DNA of 64,000 bases from Pseudobacillus lumedeiriae (GTDB lineage: Bacteria; Bacillota; Bacilli; Bacillales; Domibacillaceae): positions 26,454 to 90,453 of the forward strand of contig NZ_JAUIYO010000010.1 in assembly GCF_044891285.1 (NCBI RefSeq). Direction: 5' to 3'. Below the pieces are notes generated by a model. It saw only the letters and a list, made by a program, of their open reading frames with translations, was not told the DNA's origin and did no database searches. The position numbers and the translations under genes were made by a program. Positions 28,407 through 38,136 of the stretch are shown here, piece after piece; within the stretch, counting starts at the first letter, position 1; the number at the start of each line of letters is the position of its first letter.

Positions 28407-30512
28407 TCACCCCCTTACAAGTTCTTTCACTTCTGCTTTTTCCAACAAATATCCACCTTGTTTCATTACTTTTACATTCCATTTAGGTGGAACGACTACA
28501 GTGGTTGTCTCTTCCTCAATGATAGCCGGACCGCTTACTGTGGAGTCATCTGCTAACATAAAACCTTTATAAATAGGTGTTTCTCGGTACCCATCATACT
28601 CTTCAAAGTAGGCATTTCTTGTGCTGTAATGTGGCAGCCCCTGCTCTGGTTGTTGGCTTATCTGCCCTTCTGAAAGCGTAATTTTTGGAACTCGTCCACA
28701 AACCGTTGATTCCAGGCTGATCACCTCAACCGCATTGTCTCTTTCACAATACGTGTACAATTCCTCATGCCGTTTGTGGAATCTGTTCTCTATATCTATC
28801 AATGATGCGTTAGTGATATCCTCATATTTTACTTGTACAGTACATTCATGTAATTGGTCCCTATAGCGCATATCCATTGTACGTTCAATATATATATCCT
28901 CCCTTTCAAAACCTTCTTCTAGTAATTGTTGGATTCCTTGTTGTTCCATTTCAGAAAATGCTTTATTTAGTTCCTCTGGATTAATTTCTGCAATAGTATG
29001 TGTAAAGGAAGACATGTAAGTGTGTTTCACGTCCGCTAGAATGGCACCAAATGCACAAAAAGCACCTGCTATTTTTGGAACAATCACCCGGTCAATTTCA
29101 AGCTCTTCAGCAAGCCGTGCAGCATGTGCTCCTCCAGCTCCGCCAGCAGCAACTAAGATAAAGTCCCTTGGATCGTGCCCCTTTTCTACCGATACTCGGT
29201 TAATGGACCCAACCATATTATTGTTAACAATCTGATAAATGCCAAGCGCAGCTTTTTCTGTAGAAAGACCTAGACGATCAGCAATTGTTTTCTTGATGGC
29301 ATCATTGGCGCCTTGCACATCTACTTTCATTCTTCCGCCTAACAGGGAATCCTGATCAAGATAACCTAGCAACACTAAACTATCAGTCACAGTTGGCTGG
29401 CTTCCTCCCTTCCCATAACATACAGGACCAGGCAATGCACCTGCACTTTCAGGGCCGACACTAAAGAGACCTTTACTGTCAACAGAAGCAATACTTCCGC
29501 CCCCTGCCCCTAGTGTTTCAACATGGAGCATCGGCGTACCAATACGATAACGCATAAAGTCACTATCTTTAATAATTTCTGTCCGTCCATTACTCGTAAG
29601 GGAAATATCAAGACTCGTTCCCCCCATATCCACAGTTAGTACATTACGGCTCTTTACCTGGTCCGCAAAGTATAGCCCAGCCAGCGGGCCAGCGGCTGGA
29701 CCGGAATTTAACGCGTATATCGCTTTTTGTGTTAACGTACGACCTGAAATGACTCCTCCATTATTTTGTACATAGCGAATCTCCTTTTGATACCCAAGCT
29801 CTTGGAAGAGTGCTTCTAAAGAGTGAATATAACGCTTTAACATAGGACCAATATAAGCATTAACAACTGTTGTGCTGACACGAGTGTATTCGCGGATTTG
29901 CGGAAAAATTTCTGTAGATAGGCTAATATAAGCCCCCGGAAAATGTTCTCTAATTAATTCGGCTGTTCTTTTTTCATGTTCTGGATTAAGAAAAGACCAG
30001 ACATAAGAAACAGCAATCGCTTCTATCCCTTCTTTTTTAAAATGCTCGATACCTGCGATAATGTCTTCTTCATTAAGAGGCGTTAACACCTTTCCATCAC
30101 TCCGCGTTCTTTCACGTACAGGAACCCTCAACTTTCTTGGGACGAGCATTTTTGCTGGAGGATACGTGAAATCATAACGGAAACCATCCTCTTTATGCCC
30201 AAGTCTAATTTCAAGTGAGTCCTCATGACCTTGTGTGCAGAAAAGTCCCACCTTCGCCCCTTTATGTTCAATAAGAGCATTTAACGCCACTGTTGTACCA
30301 TGGATAATTAGATGGCACCTTTGTAAAAACTCGGCTACACTAATTCCAAGATCAGTACTGATCAGTTTCAAACCATTCAATATCGCTGACGAAGGCTGAT
30401 CGGGTGTTGATGGTGATTTAAATACTTTAATATCTCCACTGCTAGACTGAACGATAAAATCAGTAAAAGTCCCTCCTGCATCAATTCCTAAACGATAAGA
30501 TTCCTGTTTCAT
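28407..30512 (-). CDS. hyuA: Hydantoinase/oxoprolinase subunit A family protein
   Basis: A 701-residue ATP-dependent ring-opening hydrolase subunit. The N-terminal phosphate-binding motif LGIDAGGTFTDFIV (about residues 8-21) and the second ATPase motif TVDMGGTSLDISL (about 293-305) define the HyuA/oxoprolinase/acetone-carboxylase-beta superfamily; ILVAAGGAGGAHAARLA follows near 455. Partner HyuB is encoded 38 bases upstream and the permease six bases downstream. Known members act on 5-oxoproline, N-methylhydantoin, hydantoins or caprolactam, and sequence alone does not decide. The operon is read from the sigma-54 promoter at 32492-32507. Confidence 0.93.
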   Translation of the reverse strand: MKQESYRLGIDAGGTFTDFIVQSSSGDIKVFKSPSTPDQPSSAILNGLKLISTDLGISVAEFLQRCHLIIHGTTVALNALIEHKGAKVGLFCTQGHEDSLEIRLGHKEDGFRYDFTYPPAKMLVPRKLRVPVRERTRSDGKVLTPLNEEDIIAGIEHFKKEGIEAIAVSYVWSFLNPEHEKRTAELIREHFPGAYISLSTEIFPQIREYTRVSTTVVNAYIGPMLKRYIHSLEALFQELGYQKEIRYVQNNGGVISGRTLTQKAIYALNSGPAAGPLAGLYFADQVKSRNVLTVDMGGTSLDISLTSNGRTEIIKDSDFMRYRIGTPMLHVETLGAGGGSIASVDSKGLFSVGPESAGALPGPVCYGKGGSQPTVTDSLVLLGYLDQDSLLGGRMKVDVQGANDAIKKTIADRLGLSTEKAALGIYQIVNNNMVGSINRVSVEKGHDPRDFILVAAGGAGGAHAARLAEELEIDRVIVPKIAGAFCAFGAILADVKHTYMSSFTHTIAEINPEELNKAFSEMEQQGIQQLLEEGFEREDIYIERTMDMRYRDQLHECTVQVKYEDITNASLIDIENRFHKRHEELYTYCERDNAVEVISLESTVCGRVPKITLSEGQISQQPEQGLPHYSTRNAYFEEYDGYRETPIYKGFMLADDSTVSGPAIIEEETTTVVVPPKWNVKVMKQGGYLLEKAEVKELVRG

Positions 30513-30550
30513 ACGATTTCCCCCTTGTATGGTAGATTAATAATTAATTA

Positions 30551-32329
30551 TTAAATCGTTGAAAGCTCCATTAGCTGTTTTCTTAGTAAGTGTGTTTGTC
30601 CCTCATTAATTTTCATCGTATTCGAATCGATCACTACGGCGTATTCAATTTCTGCTGCCTCAATAGATAAAAGGCCGCTTTCTACATCTGTTAAAACCTT
30701 TTCAGGGTCACGCTCATAATTATTCCCCCCTGCTCCGCCGCCCGGGGCATATGCAGAAAACCTCTCTCCTGGGTTCACTTCATAAATACCATTCTTTATA
30801 ATCTTTTCTGTTTTTCCATACTCGTCCGTCTTCTCGAAGTAAGCTACTTTTTTATCAATCAGTTTTGAAAATGCCCCTAGCGCGGATTGCGGTGGGAATT
30901 TTCTTCCTTCCCCAAACGCAATCACAGACATCGTATGATCAATCGGTTCTACCTCCCAGACAGTCCCGTATCCACCTCTCCATTTTCCTGCACATGCAGA
31001 ATCCTTTCTTAAGTTGTAACGATGAATAACAATCGGATATTTATATTCCATTAGTTCGATGTCCCCGCTGTTTAACCCGCCAAAATCACACTGAGGGCCA
31101 ATCGCATTCCAGCCGTCCATCACACCTGGTATCGCACCTGCTCCGCCAACTTGAGTAGCTAATATCATCGAAACATACTCTTCATTATTCTTACGCGGAT
31201 CAACTCCCGCTATATTAATACCGTTACAGTGGGCCCAAGAAGCAACTGCTCTGTGTGGCATCGCCTTTTCCAAAGCATCACGAACGGAATCTGTAATAGA
31301 TTCGGAAGGTGTAGTTGTACAGTTCACATGTGGAGCAGGCTCCATCGCATTTGTCAATGAAGCAGTTGGTCCTGCATCAAAAGTAATTGGCCGATACATC
31401 CCTTCATTGTATGGTGCTGGTGCTTGCGTAAACATCATAATGCCAAGACAGGCGGCAGAAAATGAGTTAGAGTAGTACGAATTGATGAAGTAAGGGATTT
31501 GGGGCGGACTGTTTAAGGCAATATGCATGTTTTCTCCTTGAATAGTTACAGTTGTTTCTATTTTAATATCCCCATAACCATGTCCGGCATCTTCTACTAT
31601 CCCTTGTCCTTTGTATACACCATCAGGGACATTGCTAATAAACTTTCTCATCTGCTTTTCAGACATGTTAAGTAATTCTTCAATGCAGGCTTTAATCGTT
31701 TCTTTTCCATACTTCTTTAGTAGACGAAGCAGATTCCTTTCGGCCACTTGAACCGCTCCAAGTTGTGCACGGAGATCTCCGGCTTGATCACGTCGCGAAC
31801 GAACATTCGTAAGAATCATATTTAAAATATCTTTACGTTCCTTACCTTTTTCCCAAAGCTTAATCGGCGGAATTCTCAATCCTTCGGCGTAAATCTCTTT
31901 AGCATCCGGATTATAACTTGCCGGAACAGGCCCTCCCATATCAGTTAAATGGGCTTTGCTGACTGCCCAGAAGATTAGCTCTCCCTCAAAGAAAATAGGC
32001 TTATACATACAACAGTCCAAAATGTGGCTTCCTCCGTACATTGGATCGTTGTGATAAATAATATCTCCCGGATAAATGTCACCTTCAAAATAAGAACTAA
32101 TGGATCGAACTGCCGGCATCAATGATCCTAGATGAATCGCCAAGTCCTGCCCCTGCAAAATCATTTCCGGTGTCCAGTTAAATAACGCATTTGAATAATC
32201 ATGTGCTAAATTCAAAACACTTGACCTTGCTGTTTTTTCTATCGTTAGAGTCATTTCACGTTGAGTAGTTTCTAATGTCCCTTGTACGACTGCCAGGGTA
32301 ATTGGATCCACTTTTTTTGTAGATTGCAT
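30551..32329 (-). CDS. hyuB: Hydantoinase/oxoprolinase subunit B family protein
   Basis: The 592-residue partner of HyuA. Family motifs include DYSNALFNWTPEMILQGQDLAIHLGSL (about 43-70), DIIYHNDPMYGGSHILD (about 92-108, with metal-binding Asp and His) and the C-terminal glycine-rich APGGGAGGNNY. The start chosen is the ATG at 32329 with AAGGAGAGG upstream; a GTG two codons earlier overlaps that site. First gene of the operon. The leader is about 150 bases from the predicted sigma-54 start point. Confidence 0.93.
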   Translation of the reverse strand: MQSTKKVDPITLAVVQGTLETTQREMTLTIEKTARSSVLNLAHDYSNALFNWTPEMILQGQDLAIHLGSLMPAVRSISSYFEGDIYPGDIIYHNDPMYGGSHILDCCMYKPIFFEGELIFWAVSKAHLTDMGGPVPASYNPDAKEIYAEGLRIPPIKLWEKGKERKDILNMILTNVRSRRDQAGDLRAQLGAVQVAERNLLRLLKKYGKETIKACIEELLNMSEKQMRKFISNVPDGVYKGQGIVEDAGHGYGDIKIETTVTIQGENMHIALNSPPQIPYFINSYYSNSFSAACLGIMMFTQAPAPYNEGMYRPITFDAGPTASLTNAMEPAPHVNCTTTPSESITDSVRDALEKAMPHRAVASWAHCNGINIAGVDPRKNNEEYVSMILATQVGGAGAIPGVMDGWNAIGPQCDFGGLNSGDIELMEYKYPIVIHRYNLRKDSACAGKWRGGYGTVWEVEPIDHTMSVIAFGEGRKFPPQSALGAFSKLIDKKVAYFEKTDEYGKTEKIIKNGIYEVNPGERFSAYAPGGGAGGNNYERDPEKVLTDVESGLLSIEAAEIEYAVVIDSNTMKINEGQTHLLRKQLMELSTI

Positions 32330-32491
32330 ATACACCTCTCCTTTTAGATCATTTTTTAATCACTGTCTTGCAGCTTCTGTATGAATTTTTTCTATTCTTT
32401 CTCCCTTCATGTTTAATTTGTTTGCGTTTCATTTTCAAACTCCTTAAAAACGCTTTCATTGATTTTCAAAAGAGCGTCATATCTTTTGTAA

Positions 32492-32507
32492 TGCAACTTA
32501 CATGCCA
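32492..32507 (-). promoter_or_regulatory. Sigma-54 (-24/-12) promoter of hyuB-hyuA-permease
   Basis: On the minus strand the sequence reads TGGCATGTAAGTTGCA, a full match to the sigma-54 consensus (TGGCA, six bases, TTGCA). It faces hyuB and lies beside a sigma-54 activator gene. Transcription should start near 32480. Confidence 0.9.
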
Positions 32508-32556
32508 GCTTTCAAAGCTATTTTTCATCATGTTTTTATCATTACACTTAAAAGAA

Positions 32557-32575
32557 TTAATGCTTTTTTGCATGA
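32557..32575. promoter_or_regulatory. Upstream activator element of the hyu promoter, shared with 47094-47112
   Basis: TTAATGCTTTTTTGCATGA contains the palindrome ATGC-N6-GCAT and lies 49 bases upstream of the -24 box. It is identical at 18 of 19 positions to an element upstream of the aminotransferase promoter at 46908-46923, so it is a likely binding site of one activator. Confidence 0.75.
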
Positions 32576-32597
32576 TGATGAGTCATTTCCCCATTGT

Positions 32598-32621
32598 TTA
32601 GTGTTAGCCACTTTTCACTAA
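32598..32621. promoter_or_regulatory. Inverted repeat in front of the activator gene
   Basis: TTAGTG (32598-32603) and CACTAA (32616-32621), separated by 12 bases, lie about 110 bases upstream of the activator start. A possible operator; no second copy supports it. Confidence 0.4.
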
Positions 32622-32732
32622 CTTGGCGCAAAAATAATGGATGCTAATAGAAAATCACGAAAGTAATATGTTATAATATTCATAATTTTCTTTCACAATA
32701 TAAGATACTTATTAGAACGAGGAGTGGATCAT

Positions 32733-34457
32733 TTGCTAGAAAGCACTGCTAACACCCGATTTGAAATCATGGTTAATCATCTTCCGTTCGGAGTTTTAAC
32801 GATGGATTACAGCGGCTTGATCACAACTTGTAATGATACTGCGTGTCAGCTGCTCAGCCTTCCTATATCTAACATTGTAAATAAGACTTTTACTGAACTG
32901 TTTCCTCTAGAAGAAAGAATAGAAGACTTGCTTGCCCAAACGACTCATCTTGAAAAAAAGATCCAGTTAGGCAGCCATTTATTTTCTTTAATAGTACGGA
33001 AAGAAAAAAGCCTTCAAGAAGTTATTTGCACACTTCATCCCATCACTGAATTTCCTCAAGAATCAAATAAAACACTTAAATCCAAATTGCTGAACTTGCC
33101 GATTGATAATATTCTTAATGCATGCCAAGATGAAATATTTATTACGGACGCTGAAGGGAAAACACTATTTATCAACTCTGCCGGTGAATCCTTATATGGA
33201 ACGAATGCTCAACAATTAATAGGAAAAGATGTTTTTAAGCTTGTAGAAAAAGGATTCTTTTCACCATCCCTTTATCCAATTATTAAACAACGTCAGGAAA
33301 AGGTTTCGATGATTCAGCGGACGAAAACGGGGAAAACCGCTCACGTCATCGCTAATCCTGTATTTAATGAAGAGGGAGAAATGACAAATATCATTTTTAC
33401 AGGGAGAGATATTACAGAACTTAAACATCTAAGGGAAAAAATCCAACGAAGTGAAGTGTTATTAAAAACGTATCAGTCTGAATTAGAAGAGCTGCACAGC
33501 TTTCATAAGCAGCCGGCAGATGTCATCGCGTTGTCGCCAAAAATGCGAAAAATATTTAAGGTGGTCAATAAAATCTCCCGGCTGGATACAACTGTTTTGA
33601 TCACTGGAGAATCTGGAGTAGGAAAAGGAGTCATCGCCAAATTTATACATGATCACAGCCCGCGAAAAGAACAGCCAATGATTCACATTAATTGCGGAGC
33701 CATACCGGATACTTTGATTGAGTCGGAGCTTTTTGGATATAAAAAAGGAGCGTTTACTGGGGCAAATAAAGAAGGAAAAAAAGGGCTGATCGAACAAGCG
33801 AATGGCGGTACGTTGTTCTTAGATGAGATTGGTGAAATGCCCCTTCACTTACAAGTTAAATTATTAAAGGCTCTTCAAGAAAGAAAAATCGAACCGATTG
33901 GAGATTCAAAATCGATTGATGTCGATATTCGAATTATCACAGCAACGAATAAAGATTTAAAAGCACTCGTTGATGCGGGCAAATTTCGAGATGATTTATA
34001 TTATCGATTGAATGTGGTCCCTATTCACATTCCGCCTTTAAGGGAACGTCCTGAAGACGTGTCGCACATGATTGACTACTTTTTAAATAAGATGAATAAG
34101 AAATATAACCTCAATACTTATCTGTCACTTGAAGTAGAAAATACACTCACTCACCATCATTGGCCCGGCAATGTCCGTGAATTAGAAAACTTAATCGAGC
34201 GCCTAGTCGTTACGGCTGAAGAAAATGAAATTACGATGAGTGATTTACCTGAGAATATTTACTATAAGGAAACGAGCGATTACATCGTGCAAGTTAATGA
34301 CATCTGTTCCTTAAAACAAGCTCAGGATCAAATGGAAGAACAGCTCATTCGAAAAGCATACAGTTTACATACGAGCTCTTATAAAATTGCTGATCTGCTT
34401 GGGATTAATCAATCAACAGCGATTCGAAAAATAAAAAAATACATTAAAAAAGAGTAA
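32733..34457 (+). CDS. Sigma-54-dependent activator (PAS-PAS-AAA+-HTH)
   Basis: Enhancer-binding protein of 574 residues. Two PAS-type sensory domains (about 10-110 and 120-235) precede the AAA+ domain, which shows Walker A GESGVGKG, the sigma-54-contacting GAFTGA loop (within [12 protein letters not shown]), Walker [12 protein letters not shown] and the arginine-finger region [20 protein letters not shown]. The C-terminus is a helix-turn-helix ([22 protein letters not shown]). The start is a TTG at 32733 placed eight bases after GAGGAG; the GTG at 32724 overlaps that site. It is divergent from hyuB and most likely activates the promoter at 32492-32507. PAS domains imply control by a small molecule. 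Confidence 0.95.
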   Translation: MLESTANTRFEIMVNHLPFGVLTMDYSGLITTCNDTACQLLSLPISNIVNKTFTELFPLEERIEDLLAQTTHLEKKIQLGSHLFSLIVRKEKSLQEVICTLHPITEFPQESNKTLKSKLLNLPIDNILNACQDEIFITDAEGKTLFINSAGESLYGTNAQQLIGKDVFKLVEKGFFSPSLYPIIKQRQEKVSMIQRTKTGKTAHVIANPVFNEEGEMTNIIFTGRDITELKHLREKIQRSEVLLKTYQSELEELHSFHKQPADVIALSPKMRKIFKVVNKISRLDTTVLITGESGVGKGVIAKFIHDHSPRKEQPMIHINCGAIPDTLIESELFGYKKGAFTGANKEGKKGLIEQANGGTLFLDEIGEMPLHLQVKLLKALQERKIEPIGDSKSIDVDIRIITATNKDLKALVDAGKFRDDLYYRLNVVPIHIPPLRERPEDVSHMIDYFLNKMNKKYNLNTYLSLEVENTLTHHHWPGNVRELENLIERLVVTAEENEITMSDLPENIYYKETSDYIVQVNDICSLKQAQDQMEEQLIRKAYSLHTSSYKIADLLGINQSTAIRKIKKYIKKE

Positions 34458-34497
34458 TGCACCGTTGGATTACCTAATAAAGCAGCTTAAACAAAAT

Positions 34498-34551
34498 AAT
34501 CAGTGCCAGCTCCTTTATCTATTTAAAGCAGTAAAGGAGTTGACACTGATT
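34498..34551. terminator. Bidirectional terminator between activator and ydaJ-like gene
   Basis: A 20-base stem with two mismatches (34498-34517 with 34532-34551). It overlaps the last bases of the minus-strand gene's stop and lies 40 bases after the plus-strand gene. Confidence 0.75.
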
Positions 34552-35644
34552 AATTGATAAGACCCTTGTTATACAGTTTTCTTTCCGCTAGCAAAGGAAC
34601 GAGATTGTCGAATATGTGAGTGTCTTCTTTATATACAGAGTAACCTCCATAGTAATCCGAATCTGTATTTTGGAATTTATTCATCTCTTTAAATAATATT
34701 TTTGCTAGTTCTTCTTCGCCTATTTCTACGCAGTATAGGATCAGCCATCCATAAATAGCAGGTGATTCGTATTCCACCGCTGGCTGCCCCGTCACTCTAT
34801 TATATTGACCAAATATCACGCCATGCGTATCTATTTCTTTCTTAATAAAATTAGAAAACAGCGTAGTAGAAAAACCACTTTTCGCTCGGTAAAAGGCAAC
34901 AAGCGCTTGATCAATCATATTAACGTTTTGATCGAAGAGATATTTCTTACTCTTCACATTAAACTTTTTTGGATAAAATACTCCATCATTTGGAGCATTC
35001 TTTAATATTTTTAGCATATTCTTGTAAGTTTCCCCGTCTATCAAATGGCGTGCTTGCAGCTTCTTCAAAGATTCCGGTTCAATGTAAGATAGCGTAATGA
35101 TGGGGCTTGCATACTGATCATTTCTCTCGTAAAAATCGGTTAACACATGTTGATAGTTATTAAACTCCACAATGTATTCACTTATACGAACAGCTGCCTT
35201 TTCGTACCGCTCCTCATTCCACTTCTCCTTTGCCTGGAATAATGCAAGGCTGATTCGCAAATCATCGACTAGTGCATTTGCTGAAACCCTGCTCTGCCCG
35301 GATTCTGTTAACTTCCAATAGACAAAACCATCTTCCTCTAAAAAATAGCGATTTAATGTTTTATAAGACTCTTCAAAAAGTTTCTTATCTTCTTTTTGAA
35401 GTGCATATTCCATCCATAATCCTAAAGTTTCCGACAACGCCTCTCTTCCTTTAACGAAATCTTCGTCTTCTGCTTTCTCTTCCTTCATATAAGTAGCAAG
35501 GGTACCATTATCATTCTTTAACCACTTTTTTATAAACTCTTCAGCAGCGAACGGCTCTGCTGTCTTTTCTTTATTAAAAAGAAAGAGCAGCAGAACACCA
35601 CTGACAAACACCATAGTTAAAATAAGAGACACTCGTTTTCTCAC
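34550..35644 (-). CDS. YdaJ-like exopolysaccharide protein, glycosyl hydrolase family 8-like
   Basis: A 364-residue protein anchored by an N-terminal helix (about 5-24) without a lipobox cysteine, facing the outside. The rest is an alpha/alpha barrel as in family 8 glycosidases; conserved parts shared with B. subtilis YdaJ include ETLGLWMEYAL, the SANALVDDLRISLAL segment, AVEYESPAIYGWL and FDNLVPLLAERKLYN. B. subtilis YdaJ belongs to the ydaJKLMN operon for a c-di-GMP-dependent exopolysaccharide. Last gene of the present operon, following wecB by 14 bases. A polysaccharide-trimming role is likely but the catalytic acid is not proven. Confidence 0.85.
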   Translation of the reverse strand: MRKRVSLILTMVFVSGVLLLFLFNKEKTAEPFAAEEFIKKWLKNDNGTLATYMKEEKAEDEDFVKGREALSETLGLWMEYALQKEDKKLFEESYKTLNRYFLEEDGFVYWKLTESGQSRVSANALVDDLRISLALFQAKEKWNEERYEKAAVRISEYIVEFNNYQHVLTDFYERNDQYASPIITLSYIEPESLKKLQARHLIDGETYKNMLKILKNAPNDGVFYPKKFNVKSKKYLFDQNVNMIDQALVAFYRAKSGFSTTLFSNFIKKEIDTHGVIFGQYNRVTGQPAVEYESPAIYGWLILYCVEIGEEELAKILFKEMNKFQNTDSDYYGGYSVYKEDTHIFDNLVPLLAERKLYNKGLIN

Positions 35645-35658
35645 TTTTTCATCTTGCC

Positions 35659-36810
35659 CTACTTGCCTGCCGCCTGTTGCTGCAGACGAGCGAAAGACGG
35701 CCTTTCAGCCATTAGGCTAGACTTGATGATTTCAATTATTTTATCTGAGGAATTTCCTTCTCCGAATGGGTTTCTTATCGCTCCCATTTTTTTATATTCT
35801 ACCGGGTTGAGAATGAGCTTGCGGCATTCCTCATAAATCGTTTGTGCCGACGTACCTACAAGCTTCAGGGTCCCGGCCTCAACCCCTTCCGGCCGTTCTG
35901 TCGTATGTCTAGCAACTAGAACAGGCTTTCCAAGTGAAGGTGCCTCTTCCTGAATGCCTCCTGAATCTGTAATAATTAGATATGATTGTTTCATTACATG
36001 AACAAAGCTTTCATAATCCAGCGGTTCAATTAAATGAACCCGACTGCTGTTTCGAAAGGCTTTATTTACTTTCTGACGAATTTCCGGATTTTTGTGTATA
36101 GGAAAAACAACCTGTATATCTTTATAGTCATCAATTAATTGATTGACTGCTTCATAAATATTTTGAAGCTCATCAAAGTTTTCTCTTCTATGTGTCGTTA
36201 ATAAAATAGTTTTTAAGTTGGCAGAGAAAATCCCGCCTAATTCACCGTAAAAACGATATGGTTTTGATGCCACCTCAAGCAGTGCATCAATCACGGTATT
36301 TCCAACGACATGAATCGCATCCTCTTCTATATTTTCCATTAATAAATTATCTTTATTTCTTTGCGTAGCTGCAAAATGATAGCTTGCCAGCCGCCCCACC
36401 ATCTGCCGGTTCATCTCCTCTGGAAATGGGGAGTATACATTATTTGTCCGCAGACCCGCCTCCACATGACCGACTGGGACTTTTTTTAGAAAGGCCGAGT
36501 AGGCCCCGACAAATGTCGTAGTCGTATCTCCATGTACGAGAACTAAATCCGGCTTTTCCATTTCGATAATAGCGGATAGTTTAGAAAACATCTTTCCTGT
36601 TAATTCCTCTACCTTTTGGCCCGCCTGCATCATATTGAGATCATAATCTGGTGTAATCTCAAAAAGGGTCAGTACTTGGTCGAGCATTTCCCGATGCTGG
36701 GCGGTATTAACAAACACACATTCTATCCCTTCTTCCTTTTTTAATGCCTTTACAAGGGGCGCCATTTTAATCCCTTCAGGTCTTGTTCCAAAAATCGTCA
36801 TCACTTTCAT
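35659..36810 (-). CDS. wecB: UDP-N-acetylglucosamine 2-epimerase (non-hydrolysing)
   Basis: Cytoplasmic enzyme of 383 residues interconverting UDP-GlcNAc and UDP-ManNAc. It starts with MKVMTIFGTRPEGIKMAP, the family's opening, followed by VHGDTTTTFVGAY, GHVEAGLRT, the HRREN motif and TDSGGIQEEAPSLGKPVLV with the catalytic acidic residues. The start at 36810 is chosen on that family opening, with a modest GGCGGGA site; a frame seven codons longer exists. Its place in the exopolysaccharide operon suggests ManNAc or a derivative in the polymer, or a link to wall teichoic acid precursors. Confidence 0.96.
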   Translation of the reverse strand: MKVMTIFGTRPEGIKMAPLVKALKKEEGIECVFVNTAQHREMLDQVLTLFEITPDYDLNMMQAGQKVEELTGKMFSKLSAIIEMEKPDLVLVHGDTTTTFVGAYSAFLKKVPVGHVEAGLRTNNVYSPFPEEMNRQMVGRLASYHFAATQRNKDNLLMENIEEDAIHVVGNTVIDALLEVASKPYRFYGELGGIFSANLKTILLTTHRRENFDELQNIYEAVNQLIDDYKDIQVVFPIHKNPEIRQKVNKAFRNSSRVHLIEPLDYESFVHVMKQSYLIITDSGGIQEEAPSLGKPVLVARHTTERPEGVEAGTLKLVGTSAQTIYEECRKLILNPVEYKKMGAIRNPFGEGNSSDKIIEIIKSSLMAERPSFARLQQQAAGK

Positions 36811-36852
36811 TACAATCCCGCCTTTTTTCATATTCTAATATTTTAATTATCA

Positions 36853-38136
36853 CTATGCCGGATAATTTTCCTTTTTGGCTTGTTTAAACCGCTGGGTTTT
36901 ATACCATTTCACTTCCTGCCTAAATATGACCCTCTTAATCTCCAAACATGATGAATATACGACCAGGAATATCCACATTTGCGAATAAGTGAAATACATT
37001 AGTAAGACTGTTAAAAAATTTTTCATTGTTAACTGGTTTTTTTCCATACTTAACGCTAAACATACCTCCGTCACAAAAAGAAGAAAACCGACAATTAATA
37101 ATACGTACGATACAGCTCCAATAGATAACCCTAAATCATTTACTAAATTAACGACAAAGATTGCGTGTGAAAGCAGTACGCTGCCAAAGAACAAAAAATA
37201 AGTAAACAAGAAATAAAAAAGATCAATAAACACTTTTTTATTTTTTAGTTTATGAAGGCTGAACAAATATTTAAAAATCACATACTGGTTCCCTCGTGCC
37301 CATCTCGTTCTTTGACGCCACCATACTCTTAGGTTTTCAGGCTCCTGCTCCCAAGTGACAGCTGCCGGGAAAAAGCGAATATAATATCCGAGATTATACA
37401 CACGGATACTTAGTTCCGTGTCTTCTGAAAGGGCTTTTTCATCCCAGCCTCCCAGCTCTTCCAGAATAGATCGGCGAATAGCAAAGTTTGTGCCTGGAAT
37501 CGTAGTCATCTTAAACCAGAACCAGCGGCCGGCCTGAGCCAGCCATTGAAAGGTTAATGTTTCAATATTGATTAACCTCGTAAGTAAGTTTTTGTTGGCA
37601 TTCACTACCCTGAACTTTCCTACCATGGCCCCGGCCTTCTCGTCATTCTTCAATCCCAAAGCTAAATAGTGAATGGCATCAGGCTCGGGCGTATTATCGG
37701 CATCGTACACAACGATAATTTCTCCTGTAGAATGCTTTATCCCCTGATTTAACGCTCCCGATTTTCCCTTCCCCGCATGTGGCGGTTTCGTATGGACAGC
37801 TTGAATAAATGAGTATTGTTTAGCATAGTCATCTATGATTGAACCGGTAAGGTCGCTTGAATTATCGTTAATAACAATGACTTCCAATTTATCCTTTGGA
37901 TAGTTTAACCGAATCATCGATTTGATCGTATCTTCAATCACTACTTCCTCATTGTGCGCTGGGATCAGAATACTGACCTTTGGAAAGTCCTCTATAGGTG
38001 TGTTCAATTTTTTCTTAAATTCCCCGTATTTCAATGAGTGTAAATATCCCCCAACCATGAGAAACGCGTGGTAAAATAACATATACCAAATTAAGAAAAG
38101 TGAAATATATAAAAATAAATCTGCCAATATCATCAT
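36853..38136 (-). CDS. Processive glycosyltransferase family 2 (YdaM-like)
   Basis: A 427-residue membrane synthase of the cellulose/hyaluronan synthase type. One N-terminal helix (about 5-28) precedes the GT-A catalytic domain with SILIPAHNEE, the DNSSD and VVYDADNTPEPDA (DxD) motifs, SEDTELSIR and the processivity motif RQRTRWARGNQY (QxxRW). Three or four helices follow (about 300-400) and form the translocation channel. Its start overlaps the stop of the upstream gene by four bases. This is the polymerase of the operon. B. subtilis YdaM is the closest analogue I know; the sugar polymer is unknown. Confidence 0.93.
   Translation of the reverse strand: MMILADLFLYISLFLIWYMLFYHAFLMVGGYLHSLKYGEFKKKLNTPIEDFPKVSILIPAHNEEVVIEDTIKSMIRLNYPKDKLEVIVINDNSSDLTGSIIDDYAKQYSFIQAVHTKPPHAGKGKSGALNQGIKHSTGEIIVVYDADNTPEPDAIHYLALGLKNDEKAGAMVGKFRVVNANKNLLTRLINIETLTFQWLAQAGRWFWFKMTTIPGTNFAIRRSILEELGGWDEKALSEDTELSIRVYNLGYYIRFFPAAVTWEQEPENLRVWWRQRTRWARGNQYVIFKYLFSLHKLKNKKVFIDLFYFLFTYFLFFGSVLLSHAIFVVNLVNDLGLSIGAVSYVLLIVGFLLFVTEVCLALSMEKNQLTMKNFLTVLLMYFTYSQMWIFLVVYSSCLEIKRVIFRQEVKWYKTQRFKQAKKENYPA

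Noticed and set aside
32368..32601. 77-codon plus-strand frame in the hyu control region
   Set aside because: It spans the sigma-54 promoter and activator element, has no ribosome binding site and a composition (Phe/Leu-rich) expected from AT-rich non-coding DNA.
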